A stretch of 6,667 nucleotides of DNA, from the NCBI GenBank assembly GCA_030699345.1, contig JAUYMX010000594.1, forward strand, positions 1-6,667. The letters run 5' to 3'. A program made the translations under genes and the position numbers. How positions within the stretch are numbered: position 1 is the stretch's first letter; every line of letters starts with the position of its first letter. Positions 1 through 5,230 of this stretch are shown in pieces. This DNA is from Methylococcaceae bacterium (lineage in GTDB: Bacteria > Pseudomonadota > Gammaproteobacteria > Methylococcales > Methylomonadaceae). The notes below the pieces were generated by a model, which had not been told where the DNA came from, searched no databases, and saw only the letters and a program-made list of their open reading frames with translations.

Positions 1-344
1 AAAATGGCATTAGATCCGGCTTCAACTTTATACTTGATGGCTTGCGTATTAAGAACTTCAATAATTTCGGCGACATCCTTTTCACCAATTTCTGCATACA
101 GGCGGCTATAAGAAGATTCTTGCGACCACACAACAATAGCAACACCGATCGCAACACTCAGGGCTATGCCCAGCATTAACCCGATTTGTCTGGCGATAGA
201 CAGGCCCGCCAAACCGCGCATAGCCGGATGGGCATCGACCTTGGCCAGCAACGGGTTAACCGCCTTGCTAGCCTCCGACCCCAAGGTGACAACATCCAGC
301 CGAGGATTGTCTGCCACTAATTCATAACCAGTTTGTTCGCTCAT
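1..344 (-). CDS. fliF: Flagellar MS-ring protein FliF, N-terminal part (gene runs off the window)
   Basis: Only the first 114 codons are present; the gene continues beyond position 1. FliF forms the MS ring in the inner membrane, on which the rod, C ring and export apparatus are built. The visible part has a polar N-terminus of about 50 residues, then one hydrophobic segment at about residues 54-73 (IGLMLGIALSVAIGVAIVVW), then the start of the periplasmic ring-building domain with the typical SYSRLYAEIGEKDVAEII and LNTQAIKYKVE patterns. This order matches the FliF N-terminus. The ATG at 344 lies 23 nt after the fliE stop, and no other Met occurs until residue 42, so this start is chosen although its upstream sequence is A-rich with no clear Shine-Dalgarno. 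It is probably co-transcribed with fliE from the sigma-54 promoter at 725-740. The family assignment is firm; the rest of the gene cannot be assessed. Confidence 0.94.
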   Translation of the reverse strand, partial: MSEQTGYELVADNPRLDVVTLGSEASKAVNPLLAKVDAHPAMRGLAGLSIARQIGLMLGIALSVAIGVAIVVWSQESSYSRLYAEIGEKDVAEIIEVLNTQAIKYKVEAGSNAI

Positions 345-367
345 TGTTTATTTACGGGTTGTATAGG

Positions 368-685
368 CTACATGGGCATGTTCATGACATCTTTATACGC
401 TTCGACCAACTTATTGCGCACCTGCACCATGGCTTGAAATGACACGCTGGCTTTTTGAGTTGCCACCATCACTTCCGCAAGATTCACTGAAGAATCGCCG
501 GTTTCAAATGCGCTGGTCATTTTTCCGGCGGTTTGCTGGGTATCATTTACTGAATCGATGGATTGTTTCAGCATGGCCGCAAAATCAGCATTACCAGTTG
601 TTTCCGAGGCTTGCGGTTTGCCGCCGGCTTCCAAGGACATCGCACGCATTTGCGCCAATACCTGGTTAACATTCATTTCGCTCAT
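368..685 (-). CDS. fliE: Flagellar hook-basal body protein FliE
   Basis: FliE is a small protein at the junction of the MS ring and the proximal rod, needed for rod assembly and export of later components. The product has 105 residues, close to the E. coli protein (about 104). The diagnostic part is the C-terminal half: VNLAEVMVATQKASVSFQAM (67-86), then VQVRNKLVEAYKDVMNMPM to the end, which matches the conserved FliE C-terminus. The N-terminal half is variable and Ser/Gln rich, as usual. The ATG at 685 is preferred because AAGGA lies 7 nt upstream (693-697); a second in-frame ATG at 676 has no such site. It is followed by fliF after 23 nt and preceded by fleR, whose stop is 56 nt upstream. 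A sigma-54 promoter in that gap predicts a leader of about 29 nt, in line with control by FleQ or FleR and RpoN. Confidence 0.96.
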   Translation of the reverse strand: MSEMNVNQVLAQMRAMSLEAGGKPQASETTGNADFAAMLKQSIDSVNDTQQTAGKMTSAFETGDSSVNLAEVMVATQKASVSFQAMVQVRNKLVEAYKDVMNMPM

Positions 686-692
686 GGCAGTT

Positions 693-697
693 TCCTT
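693..697 (-). promoter_or_regulatory. Ribosome binding site of fliE
   Basis: AAGGA on the minus strand, 7 nt before the ATG at 685. It selects this start over the in-frame ATG nine bases downstream. Confidence 0.75.
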
Positions 698-724
698 GAC
701 GTTTTGTTCATATAAATCTTATTA

Positions 725-740
725 AGCATTTTTAGTGCCA
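725..740 (-). promoter_or_regulatory. Sigma-54 (RpoN) promoter of fliE-fliF
   Basis: The minus strand reads TGGCAC-TAAAA-ATGCT. The -24 half is a perfect TGGCAC and the -12 half ATGCT differs from TTGCT at one base. GG and GC are separated by exactly 10 nt, as sigma-54 requires. The transcription start is predicted near 714, giving a leader of about 29 nt that contains the fliE ribosome binding site. The element begins one base after the fleR stop codon (742-744), so any upstream activator site must lie inside the fleR coding region. In Pseudomonas aeruginosa the fliE operon is known to depend on RpoN and FleQ, which agrees with this. Activator binding is inferred, not seen. Confidence 0.85.
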
Positions 741-741
741 C

Positions 742-2124
742 TTAACAAGAAATCACCACACCAGAATCTTTCATGCGTGCAATTTTGTAACGTAAGGTTC
801 TAGGGCTGATGCCAAGTTTTTCTGCCGTCGTTTTTCGGCTGCCATTTTCCATCTGCAAGGTTTGTAAAATGATGTTTTCTTCGGTGTTGCGAACGTTTGC
901 ATCCAGCCGTGCTAAATCGACGTTTTCTTCTTTATTTTCAATGACATTTTCTTGGTATGCAGGTACTTTGATTGGATCAATATTGATTAAATTACCGGTA
1001 CTTTCAAAGATTAAATCATCAACAGTAATGGCATCTGCAGTACGTAAAATAAGTGCTCGTTGCACCACGTTATCAAGCTCTCTAACATTGCCCGGCCATT
1101 GATAAGCGCGCATTTTTGCTATTGCCTGGGCATCGAAACGAGGCAAAGATTTGCCCCTTGGGCTGTGCCGTCGCAGTAATTCTGTTGCCAGCGGCAAAAT
1201 ATCGCCTGGTCGGTCGCGCAATGCTGGAATATTGATAGGGAATACATTCAGGCGGTAATACAAATCTTCACGAAACCGGCCTTGCTCCAGTTGTGTTCTC
1301 AAATTTTGATTGGTAGCCGCCAAAATTCTGACGTTGAGTTTGATTTTTTTATTGCTCCCCAAGCGCTCCACTTCTTTTTCTTGCAACACCCGCAATAACT
1401 TTGCCTGCAAGTTCACATCCATTTCACCAATTTCATCCAATAACAGTGTGCCGTCCTGGGCTTGTTCAAACTTACCTGACATGGACTGGACCGCACCGGT
1501 ATAGGCGCCTTTTTCGTAACCGAACAACATGGCTTCGAGCATGTTTTCAGGAATGGCCGCGCAGTTGACGGCGACAAAGGGGCCTGCATGTTGCAACGAA
1601 TTTTCATGAATATAGCGGGCAATCACTTCCTTACCGGTGCCGCTTTCTCCCTGCAGCAACACCGCCACCTCGGTTTTTGCAACTTTGGCAATCAACGCAT
1701 AAAGCTTTTTCATGCTTTCATCCTGCACCACGCGCTCCAACGTAGTCGAAGCAGCAGAGTCAGTGTTCACATACTCGGCGACTTTGCTGACCAGCGCATT
1801 GGCATCAAAAGGCTTGATCAGGTAATCACAAGCGCCCGCCTGCATGGCTTCCACGGCTTTTGGAATAGTGCCGTAGGCGGTCATTAATAACACCGGCGTT
1901 TGCGCATATTTAAGCTGGATGTTGGCCAGTAACTCCAGGCCATCCATCACCGGCATTTGTACATCACTGACCACCAACTTGAATTGTTCAGAAGCCAGTT
2001 TGATCAACGCTTCTGTACCATTGCGAGCAGACGTCACCCGATAGCCTTGAATCTCCAAGGTATCGCACAAGGCCTCACATAAAGACAGATCGTCTTCAAC
2101 AACCAGTACATCAAACGGTTTCAT
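742..2124 (-). CDS. fleR: Sigma-54-dependent flagellar response regulator FleR (FlrC)
   Basis: NtrC-type activator of 460 residues in the cytoplasm; phosphorylated by FleS/FlrB, it drives sigma-54 transcription of mid-class flagellar genes. Domains: receiver 1-120 with acidic pocket E10-D11-D12, phosphoacceptor D54, T82 and K104; AAA+ domain about 130-375 with Walker A GESGTGKE (159-166), sigma-54 contact loop GAYTGA (206-211), Walker B GTLLLDEIGE (225-234), arginine-finger motif FREDLYYRL (284-292) and WPGNVREL (343-350); Fis-type helix-turn-helix about 415-455 with GISPRTLRYKIARM. All catalytic residues are present; the loop has Tyr where the family usually has Phe. The ATG at 2124 is chosen because AGGAG lies 7 nt upstream and the receiver starts here as MKPFDVLVVEDD. 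The open frame runs 34 codons further up to 2226, but that extension has no receiver similarity and overlaps fleS. The chosen start overlaps the end of fleS by 14 bp, indicating translational coupling. Confidence 0.95.
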   Translation of the reverse strand: MKPFDVLVVEDDLSLCEALCDTLEIQGYRVTSARNGTEALIKLASEQFKLVVSDVQMPVMDGLELLANIQLKYAQTPVLLMTAYGTIPKAVEAMQAGACDYLIKPFDANALVSKVAEYVNTDSAASTTLERVVQDESMKKLYALIAKVAKTEVAVLLQGESGTGKEVIARYIHENSLQHAGPFVAVNCAAIPENMLEAMLFGYEKGAYTGAVQSMSGKFEQAQDGTLLLDEIGEMDVNLQAKLLRVLQEKEVERLGSNKKIKLNVRILAATNQNLRTQLEQGRFREDLYYRLNVFPINIPALRDRPGDILPLATELLRRHSPRGKSLPRFDAQAIAKMRAYQWPGNVRELDNVVQRALILRTADAITVDDLIFESTGNLINIDPIKVPAYQENVIENKEENVDLARLDANVRNTEENIILQTLQMENGSRKTTAEKLGISPRTLRYKIARMKDSGVVISC

Positions 2125-3358
2125 GGTGATTCTCCTGACTGAGATTTTTACCCGAAAAACCACCCGGCAATAACTCGGGTGTCTGCATGACGCAGGGCAA
2201 AATAAATGTAAAAGTCGCTCCAGCATCTAAGGCCGAGGCGACATAAACTTGGCCGCGATGCGCTTTAACCACACTATCAACCACTGCCAGCCCTAAGCCG
2301 GTGCCATTGGTTTTGGTGGTAAAAAACGGCTCAAAAATACGCTGGCAATGTTCTTTAGCGAGGCCTGGCCCATTATCCTTGATGACAATTTTCAAATTGC
2401 GCGCATCCGGTTGGCTGACGTTGATGGTAATGAGCCCCTGCTCACTCTCCATGTTGCCAAGTGCATCGACAGCATTGTTCAAGACATTCATTAATGCACC
2501 GCGCAAGGCATTTTCATTACCCAACATCACATCATCGTGCGCAGCATTGATAATTTGCACATCCACCCGACCCTGCCCTACATAATCTTTTAATGTTTCG
2601 TTAAGGCATTCTAAGAAGGCATGCAGCGAAAAGTTCTCCATGGATAAGCGGCCATCTTTGGCAAAGATCAGCATATCGTTGACCTGCCGCTCCAGGTATT
2701 GCAGGCGCTCAAGAATTTTCTGCGCAAAACGTTGGCGCTTTGTTTCATCTAACGATGGATTACCCAGTTGTGAGGAATAAAGAATAGCTGTAGCCAGCGG
2801 TGTTCTGACCTGATGCGCCATGCTCGCGACCATTTCGCCCATCGCCGATAGCTGTTTTTGTTGATTTAATAATTCCTGCAAGCTGCGCATTTCGCTGACA
2901 TCTGACAACAGGATGATTTGTCCGGCGTCATTTTCCAACTGACTGTAAGTAATACTGACGGGTTTACCGCTTATTAACTGGCGTTCGTGCGGGTTATCAA
3001 AAATGGGCATAAAACTGCGTTCAACCACTTTAGACCAAGATACGCCAAGTAAGGGCTCACCCAAAAAGGTGATTGCCAACGCGTTGCAATCCAGAATTTT
3101 ACCAACCGCATCCAGTACGATGACCCCCGCGGGTAATGCCGCCAGGATTCTCTCAAGGCGAGAGGCGAGTTTTTCTTTTTCTTCCAGGGTTTTTAGCCGC
3201 TCACTGCGTGCAAATGCCAGCTCGCCATGCAGTTTCGCCACCTGTTCTTCCAGCCCTTGGTAGGAGGCTGACAAATGCTCCGACCACTCATTAAATGCAC
3301 GAAAGGCATCGGTGAGTTGTTCAGTTTTGTGGGCGTTATCGTTATTTTGAATGTTCAT
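2111..3358 (-). CDS. fleS: Soluble PAS histidine kinase FleS (FlrB)
   Basis: Sensor kinase partner of FleR, 415 residues from the ATG at 3358. There is no signal peptide or membrane span, so it acts in the cytoplasm, like FleS and FlrB. Domains: a FleS-like N-terminus (LTDAFRAFNEWSEHLSASYQ), a coiled coil about 36-70, a PAS domain about 70-155, a dimerisation/phosphoacceptor domain with MAHQVRTPLA holding His182, then a HATPase domain with the N box (LMNVLNNAVDA, Asn291-Asn295), G1 (DNGPGL from Asp328), F box (FEPFFTTK) and G2 (GTGLGLA, 352-358). The residue after the phospho-His is Gln rather than the common Glu/Asp. An in-frame GTG at 3394 would add 12 residues, but it lies upstream of the predicted transcription start (about 3384) and has no Shine-Dalgarno. 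The ATG at 3358 also lacks a good one, so the start is only moderately sure. It overlaps fleR by 14 bp and follows fleQ after a gap of 113 bp. Confidence 0.94.
   Translation of the reverse strand: MNIQNNDNAHKTEQLTDAFRAFNEWSEHLSASYQGLEEQVAKLHGELAFARSERLKTLEEKEKLASRLERILAALPAGVIVLDAVGKILDCNALAITFLGEPLLGVSWSKVVERSFMPIFDNPHERQLISGKPVSITYSQLENDAGQIILLSDVSEMRSLQELLNQQKQLSAMGEMVASMAHQVRTPLATAILYSSQLGNPSLDETKRQRFAQKILERLQYLERQVNDMLIFAKDGRLSMENFSLHAFLECLNETLKDYVGQGRVDVQIINAAHDDVMLGNENALRGALMNVLNNAVDALGNMESEQGLITINVSQPDARNLKIVIKDNGPGLAKEHCQRIFEPFFTTKTNGTGLGLAVVDSVVKAHRGQVYVASALDAGATFTFILPCVMQTPELLPGGFSGKNLSQENHHETV
2132..2136 (-). promoter_or_regulatory. Ribosome binding site of fleR, inside fleS
   Basis: AGGAG on the minus strand, 7 nt before the ATG at 2124 and within the last codons of fleS. 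It decides the fleR start against the longer open frame and suggests that ribosomes finishing fleS help start fleR. Confidence 0.85.
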
Positions 3359-3394
3359 GGCTGATATTTTGTTTTTTGACTCATCCTGAAGCAC

Positions 3395-3410
3395 AGCAAC
3401 AATCAGACCA
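3395..3410 (-). promoter_or_regulatory. Sigma-54 (RpoN) promoter of fleS-fleR
   Basis: The minus strand reads TGGTCTGATTGTTGCT. The -24 half keeps TGG but has TCT instead of CAC; the -12 half is a perfect TTGCT, and GG-N10-GC spacing is exact. The predicted start is near 3384, leaving a leader of about 26 nt to the ATG at 3358. In Pseudomonas, fleSR is activated by FleQ with RpoN, and in Vibrio flrBC by FlrA with RpoN, so a sigma-54 promoter is expected here. Confidence 0.8.
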
Positions 3411-3440
3411 AGTTATAAATATCAATTATTTCAACATGTT

Positions 3441-3461
3441 AAAAATTACCGCCAGTAATTT
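3441..3461 (-). terminator. Weak hairpin with T-run after fleQ (possible terminator or operator)
   Basis: On the minus strand AAATTAC, a five-base loop TGGCG, then GTAATTT form a perfect 7-bp inverted repeat followed by two more T, beginning 10 nt after the fleQ stop codon. Position and trailing T fit an intrinsic terminator separating fleQ from fleSR. The stem is AT-rich with one terminal G-C pair, so it would be weak. The same repeat is centred about 68 nt upstream of the predicted fleS transcription start and could equally be a protein-binding site, for example for FleQ. The sequence does not decide between these. Confidence 0.35.
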
Positions 3462-3471
3462 GACCCGCCAA

Positions 3472-4944
3472 TCAGCGTTGCACATCAAACTTACGTAATT
3501 TTTCCACCAGTGTAGTGCGGCGCATGTTCAAGCGTTTGGCTGCGTGCGCAACCACGCCATTAGATTCATTTAAGGCCTGACGTATTAAGTCCATTTCCAT
3601 GACATTGAGATATTCTTTCAGATCAATCCCTTGCGCTGGTAATTGCACCAACGGCGACGTCAAACTATCAAAATGACCGACTACTTCTATAGTTGCGCCC
3701 GCGTCATCTTCCTCATCATGCGACGTTTTCGGCAATTCTATGGTCAAACCTTCAGGCACCTGATAATGCTGGAATTTTTCCGGTAAATCTGCAGCATCAA
3801 CCAATCCTTTAGGGAACATGATGGCTAATCTTTCAATCAGGTTTGCCAACTCTCTGACATTACCCGGCCAATCATGCTGCATTAACACCGCAAGTGCGGC
3901 GGGAGTCAGCCTTACGGTACCGCGATTGGTAGATTCCATTCTGACGATAAGGTCATTAACCAATAAGGGAATGTCCTCAACCCGTTCTTTTAAAGCGGGA
4001 ATTTCTATAGGAAACACATTTAAGCGATAAAACAAATCCTCTCGAAAACGGTTTTCTCTGATTTCGTTTTCAAGATGTCTATGCGTCGCAGCGATAACGC
4101 GCACATCACAATGAATCGTTCGGTTACTGCCTACCCGCTCAAAGGTTCGTTCTTGCAATACCCGCAATAATTTGACTTGCATGGACACGGGCATATCGCC
4201 AATTTCATCCAGAAATAGCGTGCCACCCTCGGCCATTTCAAAGCGTCCCTGTCTTGCACTCAGCGCTCCTGTGAATGCACCTTTTTCGTGCCCGAATAGT
4301 TCGCTCTCCAACAACTCGCCCGGAATGGCGCCGCAGTTAATTGGCACAAACGGCTTGTCGGCACGTAATGAGGCATCGTGTAATGCTCTGGCAACGACTT
4401 CTTTGCCGGTTCCCGATTCGCCCAGAATCAGCACCGTAGCATCAGACTCGGCGACTTGCGAAATGAGTTTCCGGATTGCAGTCATTCCGCTGCTATTGCC
4501 CTTTAATCTTGCAATCGACGGTTGCCGACGCCGGTCAAATTGCCGACGGTCATCGCCGCTTCTTTGCAGCACTTTATCAGTGGCGTAAAAACCAGTGAGT
4601 TTTTCCGATAACAGTTTCAAATCTGAATACGTAGCAGGACATTCCAGCACCTGCAACAGCTTGGCGTTTATTGCTGAAGATATTTGTTCGGCTCGCCCCT
4701 TGTCGATCAATAGGATGACTGGAACGCCAGATTCACGCCCGGCAACATCGCTGATAATTACCGCCTGTTTTTCCAGACCGTCACCGACAAAAATAGCAAT
4801 CCACTGGCTTGGGTTATCAAGATAGACGTCATATTCAAAAGAACCGACGGTTTCAATCTCAAACTCCATGAAGCGGAGCACTATCTCAAGCGACTGAGCT
4901 CTTGGCTTGTTATCATCAATCAACAAAATACGCGGCAACGCCAT
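3472..4944 (-). CDS. fleQ: Flagellar master sigma-54 activator FleQ (FlrA)
   Basis: Top-level activator of the flagellar cascade, 490 residues, matching Pseudomonas FleQ and Vibrio FlrA along its length. Domains: degenerate FleQ-type receiver (1-120) starting RILLIDDN, in which the phosphoacceptor position does not align with a clear Asp (G54-D55) and the beta-5 Lys is replaced (ECP, 101-103), so control by phosphorylation is unlikely; an Arg-rich linker (131-146); an AAA+ domain with Walker A GESGTGKE (175-182), GAFTGA (222-227), Walker B GTLFLDEIGD (241-250), FREDLFYRL with R301 and R307, and WPGNVREL (359-366); a variable linker; and a C-terminal Fis helix-turn-helix (about 450-486, RRTTLVEKLRKF). 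FleQ family members bind c-di-GMP; here the two key arginines (R146, R186) and the ExxxR motif (E337, R341) are kept, but LFRS reads IARL and the RN pair reads RA. The ATG at 4944 has a weak GAGAA upstream. It is transcribed divergently from corB. Confidence 0.95.
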   Translation of the reverse strand: MALPRILLIDDNKPRAQSLEIVLRFMEFEIETVGSFEYDVYLDNPSQWIAIFVGDGLEKQAVIISDVAGRESGVPVILLIDKGRAEQISSAINAKLLQVLECPATYSDLKLLSEKLTGFYATDKVLQRSGDDRRQFDRRRQPSIARLKGNSSGMTAIRKLISQVAESDATVLILGESGTGKEVVARALHDASLRADKPFVPINCGAIPGELLESELFGHEKGAFTGALSARQGRFEMAEGGTLFLDEIGDMPVSMQVKLLRVLQERTFERVGSNRTIHCDVRVIAATHRHLENEIRENRFREDLFYRLNVFPIEIPALKERVEDIPLLVNDLIVRMESTNRGTVRLTPAALAVLMQHDWPGNVRELANLIERLAIMFPKGLVDAADLPEKFQHYQVPEGLTIELPKTSHDEEDDAGATIEVVGHFDSLTSPLVQLPAQGIDLKEYLNVMEMDLIRQALNESNGVVAHAAKRLNMRRTTLVEKLRKFDVQR

Positions 4945-4982
4945 CTTTTATTCTCATTATTAACAAAGAGATATTCAAAAAA

Positions 4983-5004
4983 CAGTGTCAAAACTCTGGC
5001 ACTG
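4983..5004. repeat. Inverted repeat CAGTGTCA-N6-TGGCACTG upstream of fleQ
   Basis: Two 8-bp arms, 4983-4990 and 4997-5004, matching as inverted repeats at 7 of 8 positions with a 6-nt gap. The 8-N6-8 geometry is that of CRP-family operators, although the core TGTCA differs from the CRP core TGTGA. It covers the predicted fleQ transcription start or leader, a position that would suit a repressor. P. aeruginosa fleQ is known to be repressed by the CRP homologue Vfr; a comparable role here is inference. Confidence 0.45.
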
Positions 5005-5021
5005 CGCTTACAGAATGCCAG
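4996..5021. repeat. Inverted repeat CTGGCA-N14-TGCCAG upstream of fleQ
   Basis: Perfect 6-bp arms at 4996-5001 and 5016-5021 with a 14-nt gap. It overlaps the right arm of the CAGTGTCA repeat. Each arm contains TGGCA, so it may simply reflect the -24 box of the sigma-54-like candidate plus a chance copy, or be a second operator. Confidence 0.3.
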
Positions 5022-5171
5022 TAACTATAGTCCAAGTAATTTATTTGACTACTCTGCACGGTTTTAAAATCGACATCACCTTTATGGGTAAACTGCCGTT
5101 GTATCAAGTAGTTTTGTATTTTTTTTAATGTTGATTGCTAATAGTTTAGGCGGCTTGCCGGACTAGATTGC

Positions 5172-5199
5172 TTGACAAAAAATCCCCATCGTAGACACT
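5172..5199 (+). promoter_or_regulatory. Candidate sigma-70 promoter of corB
   Basis: A perfect -35 box TTGACA at 5172-5177 is followed after 16 nt by GACACT at 5194-5199, which matches only 3 of 6 bases of TATAAT. The start would be near 5206, leaving a leader of about 25 nt before the TTG at 5231. The position is sensible but the -10 box is poor. Confidence 0.4.
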
Positions 5200-5230
5200 A
5201 CAAGCGTTCTAACAACCCCAGAGACTCTCT

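Larger units (their letters stand above)
4945..5052 (-). promoter_or_regulatory. fleQ promoter and operator region (two competing promoter candidates)
   Basis: Two candidates are visible on the minus strand. (1) A sigma-70 type pair, TAGTCA (5046-5051, 4 of 6 bases) and TATAGT (5024-5029, 5 of 6) with a 16-nt spacer, start near 5017. (2) A sigma-54-like element TGGCAT-TCTGT-AAGC (5006-5020) with correct GG-N10-GC spacing but a poor -12 half, start near 4994. FleQ-type genes are usually read by sigma-70 or another non-RpoN form, which favours the first. A perfect TTGACA at 4986-4991 lacks a matching -10 box. Two overlapping inverted repeats lie across the predicted starts (listed separately). 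Choosing between the promoters needs a mapped 5' end. Confidence 0.4.

Noticed and set aside
2125..2226. N-terminal extension of fleR by 34 codons
   Set aside because: It overlaps fleS by a further 102 bp, has no receiver-domain similarity, and the ATG at 2124 has a strong AGGAG at the right distance.
3359..3394. GTG start of fleS at 3394
   Set aside because: It lies between the -12 box and the predicted start of the sigma-54 transcript, has no ribosome binding site, and adds residues unlike the family.
4172..4588. 138-codon open frame on the plus strand inside fleQ
   Set aside because: It is antisense to the conserved AAA+ region of fleQ and shows no recognisable domain. The other plus-strand frames within fleQ, fleS, fleR and fliE are of the same kind.
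4997..5012. TGGCAC-TGCGC-TTACA on the plus strand as a sigma-54 promoter for corB
   Set aside because: The -24 box is perfect but the essential G of the -12 GC is A, and the start would be about 200 nt before corB. It is better read as part of the inverted repeats upstream of fleQ.
5119..5126. Run of eight T as a terminator
   Set aside because: No stable hairpin precedes it on the plus strand and no plus-strand gene ends upstream of it.
5151..5160. CGGCTTGCCG small inverted repeat
   Set aside because: Four-base arms with a two-base loop are too small for a terminator hairpin and too short to call an operator.
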